Source of the DNA: Bacillota bacterium
GTDB lineage: Bacteria; Armatimonadota; Hebobacteria; Hebobacterales; Hebobacteraceae
Length of the DNA: 5,644 nucleotides
Assembly (NCBI GenBank): GCA_030668755.1
Contig: DAOVEW010000105.1
Location: forward strand, 1-5,644
Direction of reading: 5' to 3'
Part shown: positions 1 through 4,573 of the stretch, piece by piece
Numbering within the stretch: position 1 is the stretch's first letter
How the letters are laid out: each line of letters opens with the position of its first letter
The notes under the pieces: model-generated
The model's database searches: none
What the model was told of the DNA's origin: nothing
Seen by the model: only the letters and a program-made list of their open reading frames with translations
Translations under genes and position numbers: made by a program

Positions 1-1
1 G

Positions 2-820
2 GGCGCCGACAAGCTCCGCATCAACCCCGGCAACCTTCGCCGCCCCGACCGCGTCGAGGCCGTCGCCCGCGCCGCCGCCGCGCGCAACATCCCCATTCGC
101 GTCGGCGTCAACGCCGGCTCCGTCCCCGAGGAGATTCGCGCGCGGCACGACCGCGGCGCCGACGTCCAGGAGCAGCTCGCCGCCGCCATGGTGGAGGCCG
201 CACTCGGCCATATCCAACTCCTCGAGAACCTCGACTTCACCGACATCGTCGTCTCCCTCAAGGCCTTCGACCTCCGCACCACCTGGCTCGCCAATCGCCG
301 CTTTCGGCAGCAGCGCAATTACCCCATCCACCTCGGCATCACCGAAGCAGGCCTCCCGCCCTCCGGCATCGCCCGCTCCGCCATCGGCATCGCCTCCCTC
401 CTTCAGGAGGGCATCGGCGACACCATCCGCGTCTCCCTCACCGGCGACCCCGTCCTCCAGGTGAGGGTCGGGCGAGAAATCCTGTCCTCCCTCGACCTCG
501 GCGGGCCCGGCATCACCCTCATCACCTGTCCCACCTGCGGCCGCTGCGAGCTCGACCTTCCCTCCCTCGCCCGCTCCGTCGAGGAGCGCCTCCACCCCGT
601 TGACCGCGAGCTCCGCCGCGATGGGCGTTCGCTGCGCGTCGCGGTCATGGGCTGTGTCGTCAACGGCCCCGGCGAGGCGCGAGACGCCGACGCCGGCATC
701 GCTGGAGGTGCAGGCAGAGGTGTGGTATTCGTTCAGGGAAAGTCGGTTGGCGTCTACCCCGAGGCCGAGCTGGTCAACGCCCTCGTCGGCGCAGTCCGCC
801 GCCTGATCGAGGAGAACTGA
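2..820 (+). CDS. ispG: 4-hydroxy-3-methylbut-2-enyl diphosphate synthase IspG (GcpE), 5' end cut by window
   Basis: IspG is a cytoplasmic [4Fe-4S] enzyme that reductively opens MEcPP to HMBPP, the penultimate step of the MEP isoprenoid pathway. The open frame runs in from base 2 with no start codon; 272 residues are visible, against roughly 350-400 in the family, so about 90-100 N-terminal residues are missing. Visible landmarks are ADKLRINPGN at residues 2-11, IPIRVGVNAGS about 20 residues later, LGITEAG near 111-117, and the cluster-binding region. CPTCGRC gives Cys176 and Cys179; MGCVVNGPGEA gives Cys218 and Glu225. The seven-residue spacing of Cys218 and Glu225 matches the third Cys and the Glu ligand known in E. 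coli IspG. Cys182 is an additional cysteine just after the C-x2-C pair. An internal ATG at base 188 is not the start, because the family sequence continues upstream of it. The pilin-like gene follows after 21 bases. The identification is secure. Confidence 0.97.
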   Translation, partial: GADKLRINPGNLRRPDRVEAVARAAAARNIPIRVGVNAGSVPEEIRARHDRGADVQEQLAAAMVEAALGHIQLLENLDFTDIVVSLKAFDLRTTWLANRRFRQQRNYPIHLGITEAGLPPSGIARSAIGIASLLQEGIGDTIRVSLTGDPVLQVRVGREILSSLDLGGPGITLITCPTCGRCELDLPSLARSVEERLHPVDRELRRDGRSLRVAVMGCVVNGPGEARDADAGIAGGAGRGVVFVQGKSVGVYPEAELVNALVGAVRRLIEEN

Positions 821-827
821 TCCGCAC

Positions 828-834
828 AGAGGAG
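828..834 (+). promoter_or_regulatory. ribosome binding site of the pilin-like gene
   Basis: AGAGGAG lies seven bases before the ATG at 842. It supports that start, and so a six-residue basic leader (MPRRQR) before the hydrophobic helix. The later in-frame ATGs at residues 7 and 9 have no such site and would remove the leader. Confidence 0.7.
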
Positions 835-841
835 AACGCCG

Positions 842-1168
842 ATGCCTCGCCGACAGCGAATGACCATGATTGAGCTGATGATCGTCATCGCAATCGTCGG
901 CATCCTGGCCGCCATCCTGATCCCGAGCATCAAGCAGGCCCAGGACCGCGCCCGCGGCCGGCGCACCGCCGAGGCCGAGCGCCAGGCGCTCCCTCCCGAC
1001 GGCCAGCTCAACACCATCGAGATCCCCGAGGTCACTGCCGCCGCAGACGAGCAAACCCCCGACCTCTGGGTCCGCTCCCTTACCCCCTTGATCCCCCTCG
1101 CCTGTGTCGCCGCGATCGCCGCCATCGTCATCGCCGCCGCCCGGCGCCAGATGTCACGCCGTGCTTAG
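842..1168 (+). CDS. small pilin-like membrane protein with two predicted transmembrane helices
   Basis: The 108-residue product begins MPRRQR, then MTMIELMIVIAIVGILAAIL, which closely matches the N-terminal helix of type IV pilins and type II secretion pseudopilins (consensus G|FTLIELMIVIAIIGIL). The helix runs from about 7 to 30, with Glu11 in the position of the conserved Glu5 of mature pilins. The residue before the expected prepilin-peptidase cleavage point is Arg6, not the nearly invariant Gly. A charged linker (about 31-78, with a basic RARGRR patch near 36-41) takes the place of the usual globular head. A second hydrophobic segment follows at about 80-100, ending in the basic tail RRQMSRRA. 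Pseudopilins normally have a single N-terminal helix and are often longer. It may therefore be an uncleaved membrane protein derived from or mimicking a pilin, with both ends probably cytoplasmic, rather than a pilus subunit. No other pilus or secretion gene is visible. It lies between ispG and the nuclease gene, overlapping the latter by 8 bases. The function is unknown. Confidence 0.85.
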   Translation: MPRRQRMTMIELMIVIAIVGILAAILIPSIKQAQDRARGRRTAEAERQALPPDGQLNTIEIPEVTAAADEQTPDLWVRSLTPLIPLACVAAIAAIVIAAARRQMSRRA

Positions 1169-1916
1169 CGCAACCTTTCTCCACATCCCCAGCATCGGCC
1201 CCGTCACCGAGCAGCGCATCTGGCAGCGCGGCATCCGCTCCTGGCATGATTTCCTGAAGGACCCCGCCGCCGCGCTCCTCTCCCCACGCGCCACCGAGCG
1301 CGTCGCCTCCGCCCTCACCCTCTCCCTCGACCGCCTCCAGCAAGACGACCACCGCTTCTTCGCCGGCAACCTCCACCGCCGAGAGCACTGGCGCGCCTAC
1401 CCCGAGTTCTCCCACCGCATCGCCTACCTCGACATCGAGACCACCGGCATGGCCGCCGCAGACGACATCACCATGATCGGCCTCTACGACGGCAGCGACG
1501 TTCGCACATATACGAAAGGGGAGGACCTCGACCGGTTCCCCGGGGACATCCAGCGCTTCGGCCTCCTTGTCACGTTCTTCGGCACCGGCTTCGACCTGCC
1601 GTTCCTCCGCCGCCGCTTCCCCGGCCTCGACTTCCACCAGCTCCACATAGACCTCTGCTACGCGCTCCGCCGCCTCGGCCTCCGCGGCGGCCTCAAACAC
1701 ATCGAACACCAGCTCCACATACCCCGCTCCCCCGAGACCGAGGGGCTCGACGGCTGGGACGCCGTCCGCCTCTGGCGCGAGTGGGAGCGCGGCAGCCACG
1801 ACGCCCTCCACCTCCTCAAAGCCTACAACCGAGAAGACATCGTCAACCTCGAAACCCTCCTGCGCCACGCCTACCACCACCTCCGCGCCAAGACGGGGCT
1901 GCCCGCTGACCGCTAG
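1161..1916 (+). CDS. YprB-type RNase H-like (DEDDy) nuclease domain protein
   Basis: This is a predicted 3'-5' exonuclease-fold protein (RNase_H_2/YprB group of the DnaQ-like superfamily), probably cytoplasmic; its substrate is unknown. I chose the GTG at 1161 (251 residues) because the family-like sequence begins at once (LSATFLHIPSIGPVTEQRIW). The upstream in-frame ATG at 1104 would add 19 low-complexity residues lying wholly inside the preceding gene. Residues 6-33 resemble the helix-hairpin-helix-like opening common in this group. The catalytic set is complete: LDIETTG gives Asp91 and Glu93 (Exo I), GTGFDLPFL gives Asp145 (Exo II), and YNREDIVNL gives Tyr222 and Asp226 (Exo III, Y-x3-D). 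HIDLCYALRRLGLRGGLKHIE (162-182) is the usual segment between Exo II and III. There is no good Shine-Dalgarno before the GTG; the 8-base overlap with the pilin-like gene suggests translational coupling. Codon use is almost entirely C-ending, as in ispG. Confidence 0.92.
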   Translation: MLSATFLHIPSIGPVTEQRIWQRGIRSWHDFLKDPAAALLSPRATERVASALTLSLDRLQQDDHRFFAGNLHRREHWRAYPEFSHRIAYLDIETTGMAAADDITMIGLYDGSDVRTYTKGEDLDRFPGDIQRFGLLVTFFGTGFDLPFLRRRFPGLDFHQLHIDLCYALRRLGLRGGLKHIEHQLHIPRSPETEGLDGWDAVRLWREWERGSHDALHLLKAYNREDIVNLETLLRHAYHHLRAKTGLPADR

Positions 1917-1946
1917 CACACGACCCTCGCCCGCCTCCCGTTCCCC

Positions 1947-1975
1947 GCTGGGCAGGAGCGTGTCTCCTGCCCAGC
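1947..1975 (+). terminator. perfect 12-bp hairpin, possible terminator of the ispG-pilin-like-nuclease unit
   Basis: The arms GCTGGGCAGGAG and CTCCTGCCCAGC are perfect reverse complements around the five-base loop CGTGT, 30 bases after the nuclease stop codon. Position and strength suit transcription termination. No T-run follows (the next bases are TGTAGGGCGG), so it is not a textbook intrinsic terminator. It could equally be the first of the short inverted repeats that fill the following 400 bases. Confidence 0.5.
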
Positions 1976-2028
1976 TGTAGGGCGGCCATGCGCAGCATCG
2001 CCGCCGGCCGTTGCCGGTCTGTAGGGCG
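1975..2028 (+). repeat. two direct copies of CTGTAGGGCG, 44 bases apart
   Basis: CTGTAGGGCG at 1975-1984 and 2019-2028 is followed in both cases by a GC-rich stretch containing CAT and short inverted repeats, but the sequence between the copies is not clearly duplicated. A related GTAGGGC occurs at 5618-5624 near the right edge. This may be the conserved head of a degenerate intergenic repeat; the match is short. Confidence 0.4.
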
Positions 2029-2106
2029 CGCATTTGGCTAGGTCCGCCGTTGGCGGGCCGCCATCCCGGCCCGAAGGGCTTAGGGACCCATGCGCGCCTC
2101 TTGCTC

Positions 2107-2124
2107 CTGGCACGCCTGTGCCAG
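2107..2124. repeat. 7-bp stem hairpin (CTGGCAC/GTGCCAG)
   Basis: The arms CTGGCAC and GTGCCAG enclose the loop GCCT. The inner stem GGCAC/GTGCC is identical to that of the hairpin at 2266-2281, where the loop (read on the minus strand) is GTTCCT. The two look like members of one hairpin family differing by a two-base loop deletion. Confidence 0.55.
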
Positions 2125-2183
2125 CCGCTTCTACCACCGCACCCATCCTACTACAAACATCCGTTTGCGTCAAGGGGCAAACT

Positions 2184-2206
2184 CAAGGGTGTGACCCCAA
2201 CCCTTG
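2184..2206. repeat. 7-bp inverted repeat CAAGGGT/ACCCTTG
   Basis: The arms are perfect reverse complements around the nine-base loop GTGACCCCA, which itself allows an alternative GGGT/ACCC pairing. It lies about 190 bases before the ferritin-like gene. It has no T-run, so a terminator role is weakly supported. Confidence 0.45.
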
Positions 2207-2233
2207 GTCTTACGCCGAGGCTCTCCAATCCTT

Positions 2234-2288
2234 CGTAGCAGCGACATTCTTGTTGCGACCGTGTTGGCACAGGAACGTGCCTCCTACG
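2234..2288. repeat. 55-bp compound element: two facing copies of a 23-nt hairpin motif
   Basis: The left copy (2234-2256, plus strand) is CGTAGCA followed by the hairpin GCGACATTCTTGTTGC. The right copy (2288-2266, minus strand) is CGTAGGA followed by GGCACGTTCCTGTGCC. Each 16-nt hairpin has a five- or six-base stem, with one G-T wobble in the left copy, and a central TTC. The CGTAG ends pair with each other, so a transcript could fold into an outer stem carrying two hairpins, a small three-way junction. The nine bases between the hairpins are GACCGTGTT. The same 23-nt architecture occurs at 5536-5558 and 5569-5591, which argues for a repeat family rather than chance. Confidence 0.65.
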
Positions 2289-2345
2289 ATCGCGGCCCTT
2301 CGACCAGCCCAGAGAAAACGGTCACACCCCCGCAACATGCCCGGC

Positions 2346-2374
2346 TTGCACTTCACTGCCCGAAATGGTATCAG
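2346..2374 (+). promoter_or_regulatory. possible sigma70-like promoter for the ferritin-like gene
   Basis: TTGCAC (2346-2351) and TATCAG (2369-2374) are separated by 17 bases, in a locally less GC-rich stretch just before the ferritin-like gene. The match to TTGACA/TATAAT is only partial (3 of 6 and 4 of 6). Initiation near 2381 would leave a leader of about 20-45 bases, depending on the start codon. Confidence 0.25.
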
Positions 2375-2399
2375 AGGGAACCACTGAACGGGGCCGCCG

Positions 2400-2891
2400 A
2401 TGCGGCGTGCCCATGGGGAAAGACCGGTGACAGCGGCACAGCCTCCGCTGGAAATTCTAGACCTCCTGGTGGAACACGAGGAAGCCCTCCAGGACCTATA
2501 CTCGTTCTACGCCTCGGCCGCCGCGGGGTCGAGCGACTTCTGGTCCCGGCTCGCGGCCGAGGAGTCCGAACACGCGGCCACCATCCGCGCGCTGCGCCAC
2601 AAGGTCGAAGACGGCTCCGTGCAGTTCAGGCCCGGCCGCTTCAGCGCGCCCGCGCTCGCCAGCTCCCTGGAGCACGTCCGCGGCGAGCTGGCGAAGGCGA
2701 AGGATGCCCCGGTGTCGCTCGCCCAGGCCCTTTCGACTGCCCTCGACCTCGAGAAGGGCCTGATCGAAGCGAGCTTCTACGAGGTATTCGAGGGCGACGA
2801 CCCGCAGCTCCAGCACGTGCTCGAGCGGCTCGCCGCCGCCACCCGCGAGCACCGCGACCGCGTCCGGAAGGCCTCGGAAGAGAACCGCTGA
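2400..2891 (+). CDS. ferritin-like four-helix protein (rubrerythrin-like diiron fold)
   Basis: Read from the ATG, the 163-residue product shows four amphipathic helices at roughly 17-41, 45-70, 104-130 and 136-158. Candidate diiron ligands sit where ferritin-like proteins place them: Glu28 in helix A (VEHEEALQDLYSFY), Glu55 and His58 in helix B (AEESEHAA, an E-x2-H motif), Glu118 or Glu123 in helix C (LEKGLIEASFYEVF), and Glu150/His151 in helix D (ATREHRDR). This suggests a soluble protein handling iron, peroxide or oxidative stress; the exact activity cannot be told. It has no rubredoxin-like Cys-x2-Cys domain, so it is not a full rubrerythrin. The start is uncertain. GTG at 2427 (154 residues, beginning VTAAQPPLEILDLL) has a modest GGGGA site seven bases upstream and matches where the fold begins, whereas the ATG at 2400 has no clear Shine-Dalgarno. 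I keep the longer form for coverage, but the GTG is at least as likely. Confidence 0.85.
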   Translation: MRRAHGERPVTAAQPPLEILDLLVEHEEALQDLYSFYASAAAGSSDFWSRLAAEESEHAATIRALRHKVEDGSVQFRPGRFSAPALASSLEHVRGELAKAKDAPVSLAQALSTALDLEKGLIEASFYEVFEGDDPQLQHVLERLAAATREHRDRVRKASEENR

Positions 2892-2892
2892 C

Positions 2893-2910
2893 GCCGTGCC
2901 CTCCCACGGC
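2893..2910 (+). terminator. weak hairpin just after the ferritin-like gene
   Basis: GCCGTG and CACGGC pair around the loop CCCTCC, starting one base after the stop codon. The stem is six bases and no T-run follows, so termination is only a possibility. A separate 12-base palindrome, CCATGCGCATGG, lies at 2919-2930 in the same 113-base gap; it could be an operator for the next gene or chance. Confidence 0.3.
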
Positions 2911-3004
2911 CGGCACGACCATGCGCATGGCCCACGATGATCCAGCCAACCTGCCTCCGGCTCTGGAGCGCGCGTAAGAGATCACAGCTCGTCGGCCACC
3001 TGAC

Positions 3005-3355
3005 ATGACCGCCGACCGCGAGACCTTCATCGGCGAACCCATACAGCCCAAGCTCGGCTCCTTCGACACCGCGGCGATGGCAACTGGGGGCCCCGGCCTC
3101 CCTCGCGTGTTCGCGTGGCGCGGCAATGAGTACAAGGTCGCGGTCGTGCTGAAGACCTGGCGGACCCGCGAGCCCGGCGTCGGGATGGACAGGGACTACA
3201 CCTACGTCCGCAAGCATTTCTACCGGGTGAAGACGACCGCCAGTGACGTGATGACCCTGTACTTCGACCGCAAGCCGCTCGGCGGGCGCGGGAAGCACAA
3301 GATCCGATGGTTCCTGTTCTCCATCGCCCAAGCTGCCTCCCCCGACGAGAGCTGA
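3005..3355 (+). CDS. small DUF6504-like protein of unknown function
   Basis: The 116-residue soluble product opens MTADRETFIGEPIQP and has a beta-rich look. FAWRGNEYKVAVVLKTWR (36-53) is followed by YVRKHFYRVKT (67-77), then LYFDRK (85-90) and RWFLFSI (101-107). This succession of a W-R-x3-Y-x-V strand, a V-L-x2-W element, a Y-x-V-x-T strand, LYFD and a closing W-x-L resembles my recollection of the DUF6504 family, whose function is not known. That assignment is from memory of the pattern and is moderate. The segment at residues 54-66 looks like a loop insertion. The ATG has no strong Shine-Dalgarno site; there is no better in-frame alternative upstream. The gene follows the ferritin-like gene on the same strand by 113 bases and converges on the minus-strand flavoprotein gene. 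Confidence 0.8.
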   Translation: MTADRETFIGEPIQPKLGSFDTAAMATGGPGLPRVFAWRGNEYKVAVVLKTWRTREPGVGMDRDYTYVRKHFYRVKTTASDVMTLYFDRKPLGGRGKHKIRWFLFSIAQAASPDES

Positions 3356-3359
3356 ACGA

Positions 3360-3386
3360 AAGGGCGCCGGTGAAACCGGCGCCCTT
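3360..3386. terminator. strong terminator hairpin shared by convergent genes
   Basis: The arms AAGGGCGCCGGT and ACCGGCGCCCTT are perfect reverse complements (12 bp) around the three-base loop GAA. The hairpin fills the 57-base gap between two convergent stop codons (3355 on plus, 3413 on minus). Read on the minus strand, the descending arm continues CTTTCGTT, a short T-rich tail, so it looks like a better intrinsic terminator for the minus-strand genes. On the plus strand CAGG follows and the tail is poor. Confidence 0.8.
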
Positions 3387-3412
3387 CAGGCTGCGACCGT
3401 CTGCCTCGCAGT

Positions 3413-3790
3413 TCAGAGCAGCTTCTCGGCCCCCGAGTAGACCTCTTCCACGTGGATCACCGCGGCTGCCACTCTCGGCAGGCTCGCGTCGAAGCACTCC
3501 TTCACTCGGTCGTACATGGGGCCCTCCTTCGTGTACTCTATCGGCCCCTTGACCTGGTAGGCGCTGCCGTCGTCTGTAATCCACAGCAGCGAACCCCTGC
3601 TGCCGCCCAGGATGTTCTCTCGCGTCTTGTGGAAGTAGTTGTCGGCGACGATCAGTCGCTCCTCGTCGTACTTCTCCACACAGCCGACCCAGATAGCGTT
3701 CGGCGCTCCATCCTTGGCGACGGTTGCGAACACCGCAGGGCCCTTGCGCTTCTCGCACGCTACGCTGACCTCTTTCGGCAAAGGTGGCAT
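3413..3790 (-). CDS. pyridoxamine 5'-phosphate oxidase-like FMN-binding protein
   Basis: This is a 125-residue single-domain protein of the FMN-binding split-barrel (PNPOx-like) fold. Family-like segments are GPAVFATVAKDGAPNAIWVG (17-36, the first strands), the LIVADNYFHKTRENIL stretch (46-61) with the Lys and Asn-x-Leu features of the flavin-phosphate site, AYQVKGPIEYTKEGPMYDRV (77-96) and AAVIHVEEVYSG (109-120). The split barrel usually dimerises and binds flavin at the interface. Its reaction is unknown; small members are often general flavin or F420 reductases or flavin-binding regulators rather than true PNP oxidases. The start (MPPLPKEVSV) is fixed by a strong GGAGG seven bases upstream; the open frame extends 72 codons further, but that part is not protein-like and overlaps the next gene. 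It lies 74 bases downstream of the PPC-domain gene on the same strand, so the two probably form one transcript ending at 3360-3386. Confidence 0.9.
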   Translation of the reverse strand: MPPLPKEVSVACEKRKGPAVFATVAKDGAPNAIWVGCVEKYDEERLIVADNYFHKTRENILGGSRGSLLWITDDGSAYQVKGPIEYTKEGPMYDRVKECFDASLPRVAAAVIHVEEVYSGAEKLL

Positions 3791-3795
3791 AGTCG

Positions 3796-3803
3796 TTCCT
3801 CCA
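3796..3803 (-). promoter_or_regulatory. ribosome binding site deciding the start of the flavin-binding protein
   Basis: On the minus strand TGGAGGAA precedes the ATG at 3790-3788, with about seven bases from the GGAGG core. It selects this ATG over upstream in-frame starts inside the PPC-domain gene. Confidence 0.8.
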
Positions 3804-3864
3804 ATCGGTATCTCATCTGTTCCTTCGTTCGCCCGGTTCTCGGAATCCCCTCTGTCAAAGCAAG

Positions 3865-4320
3865 TCACACACCCGCGGCGACGGGCGCGATCTTCAGCAG
3901 CTTCAGCCCCGAGCCTTCGTCCAGCGCCCGCTCGGCCTTCACGTCGAGGAGTTCGATGATGATCGCCTCCAATACGAGGAACACGGACATGCCTCCACGG
4001 GGACACCCCACCAGCGCCGACTCTCCCCGCCCGATTCCCGCGTGGAAATGAAGCGACGGCTTGCCCTCACTCATGAACAGCGTCCCGACGCCGACCAACT
4101 CCCGCGCGTCGTCGAACTCCTCATAGTGAGGGACGATCTCGCCGGTTGGGCTTTCCGGCCCCGTGACCACCTTTCCGCTGCGCATCCCTCCGATGCCGAG
4201 CACAGACGCGGCCTTGATGTTCTCTCGACGGGCGATCTCCTCCACAACGTCATATAGCGACTCGCCGTCCTCCAGCCGCGCCGCGAACACGCGGCCGAGA
4301 CTTCCCTGTGTGTAGTTCAT
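3865..4320 (-). CDS. PPC/DUF296-domain protein (putative DNA-binding)
   Basis: The 151-residue product is a single PPC domain (plant and prokaryote conserved, DUF296). The sequence follows the family closely: GRVFAARLEDGESLYDVVEEIA (9-30), AASVLGIGGMRSGKVV (37-52), LVGVGTLF (75-82), PSLHFHAGIGRG (88-99) and FLVLEAIIIEL (114-124). Family members form trimers. In plants the domain accompanies AT-hook DNA-binding proteins, while bacterial stand-alone versions lack an AT-hook, as here, and have no proven role. His91 and His93 sit in the usual H-x-H metal site. Where many members have GGHL, this one has VGCPRGG, with Cys106 in the position of the third His, a substitution I also associate with a bacterial subgroup. 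The start is supported by GAGGAG six bases upstream (within 4326-4333). It precedes the flavin-binding protein gene and is divergent from the transporter gene. Confidence 0.92.
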   Translation of the reverse strand: MNYTQGSLGRVFAARLEDGESLYDVVEEIARRENIKAASVLGIGGMRSGKVVTGPESPTGEIVPHYEEFDDARELVGVGTLFMSEGKPSLHFHAGIGRGESALVGCPRGGMSVFLVLEAIIIELLDVKAERALDEGSGLKLLKIAPVAAGV

Positions 4321-4573
4321 ATGACGCTCCTCAGTCGCAAGGCGTATTGCATGACCCGACTATTATTGCTGTCTCAGCGCATATTCCCTTTCCGGTGGTC
4401 GGCTGATCGTCCGCTCGAGTGCGCTGCTGGGCGGGCTTTCCACAAGAGGGCGAGGTGTTCTCTCGCAGAAGATAGCCTGGAATCATGCCCTCGACAGGCG
4501 CGGGCGCGCCGCATGCCGCCGCTTGCGCCTGTGCGGAGATTCCTCCCTACATATGTTATGGCGAACGAAGCGT
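4321..4573. other. divergent intergenic region between the PPC gene and the transporter gene
   Basis: No gene is supported here. The leftmost bases carry the Shine-Dalgarno of the PPC-domain gene. An AATAAT on the minus strand (4367-4362) is a five-of-six match to the -10 consensus, 42 bases before that start codon, but no convincing -35 lies at the right distance. The local composition around 4350-4390 is noticeably more AT-rich than the genes, as expected of a promoter region. A small inverted repeat, GCGAG/CTCGC, lies near 4450-4470. No clear promoter for the rightward transporter gene was found. Confidence 0.4.

Larger units (their letters stand above)
1976..2399. other. non-coding region rich in short inverted repeats
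   Basis: No open frame here resembles a protein: the frames are short, overlap on both strands, are rich in Pro, Arg and Ser, and lack Shine-Dalgarno sites. The region holds many small hairpins. These include CCGCC/GGCGG at 2044-2056, GGGCCG/CGGCCC at 2055-2072 (mutually exclusive with the previous one), CTGGCAC/GTGCCAG at 2107-2124, CAAGGGT/ACCCTTG at 2184-2206, and the compound element at 2234-2288. GGGTGTGACC at 2187-2196 recurs as its reverse complement at 2320-2329. CTGTAGGGCG occurs at 1975-1984 and again 44 bases on at 2019-2028. Part of the stretch from 2150 to 2400 is visibly less GC-rich than the flanking genes. Likely roles are transcript processing, repeat-element remnants or an untranslated leader for the ferritin-like gene; the sequence does not decide among them. 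Confidence 0.7.

Noticed and set aside
188..820. ispG starting at the internal ATG
   Set aside because: The frame upstream to base 2 encodes conserved IspG sequence including LRINPGN and GVNAGS, so the gene simply begins outside the window.
1128..2033. Long minus-strand open frame (301 codons) across the nuclease gene
   Set aside because: It is a mirror of the C-ending codon bias of the plus-strand nuclease gene. The translation is a Val/Glu/Ala-rich low-complexity string, and the plus strand has full DEDDy motifs.
1975..2288. CRISPR-like array
   Set aside because: The repeats are short, differently spaced and partly inverted, with no regular unique spacers and no cas genes. The 33-bp tandem units at 5510-5608 are contiguous, with no spacers either.
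2034..2387. 117-codon frame in the gene-free region
   Set aside because: It has no Shine-Dalgarno and no domain-like pattern, and it runs through several inverted repeats; more likely chance in GC-rich sequence.
2204..2977. 257-codon plus-strand frame overlapping the ferritin-like gene
   Set aside because: The translation is Arg/Pro/Gly-rich with no domain features. The overlapping frame encodes a coherent four-helix protein with ferritin-like ligands.
3853..3858. Perfect TTGACA on the minus strand between the PPC and flavin-binding genes, as a -35 box
   Set aside because: No -10-like hexamer occurs 16-18 bases downstream (the position reads CGGGCG), so an internal promoter is not supported.
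3791..4006. N-terminal extension of the flavin-binding protein (72 codons)
   Set aside because: The extension is Arg/Gly-rich, overlaps the end of the PPC-domain gene and lacks a ribosome site, while the ATG at 3790 has a strong one.
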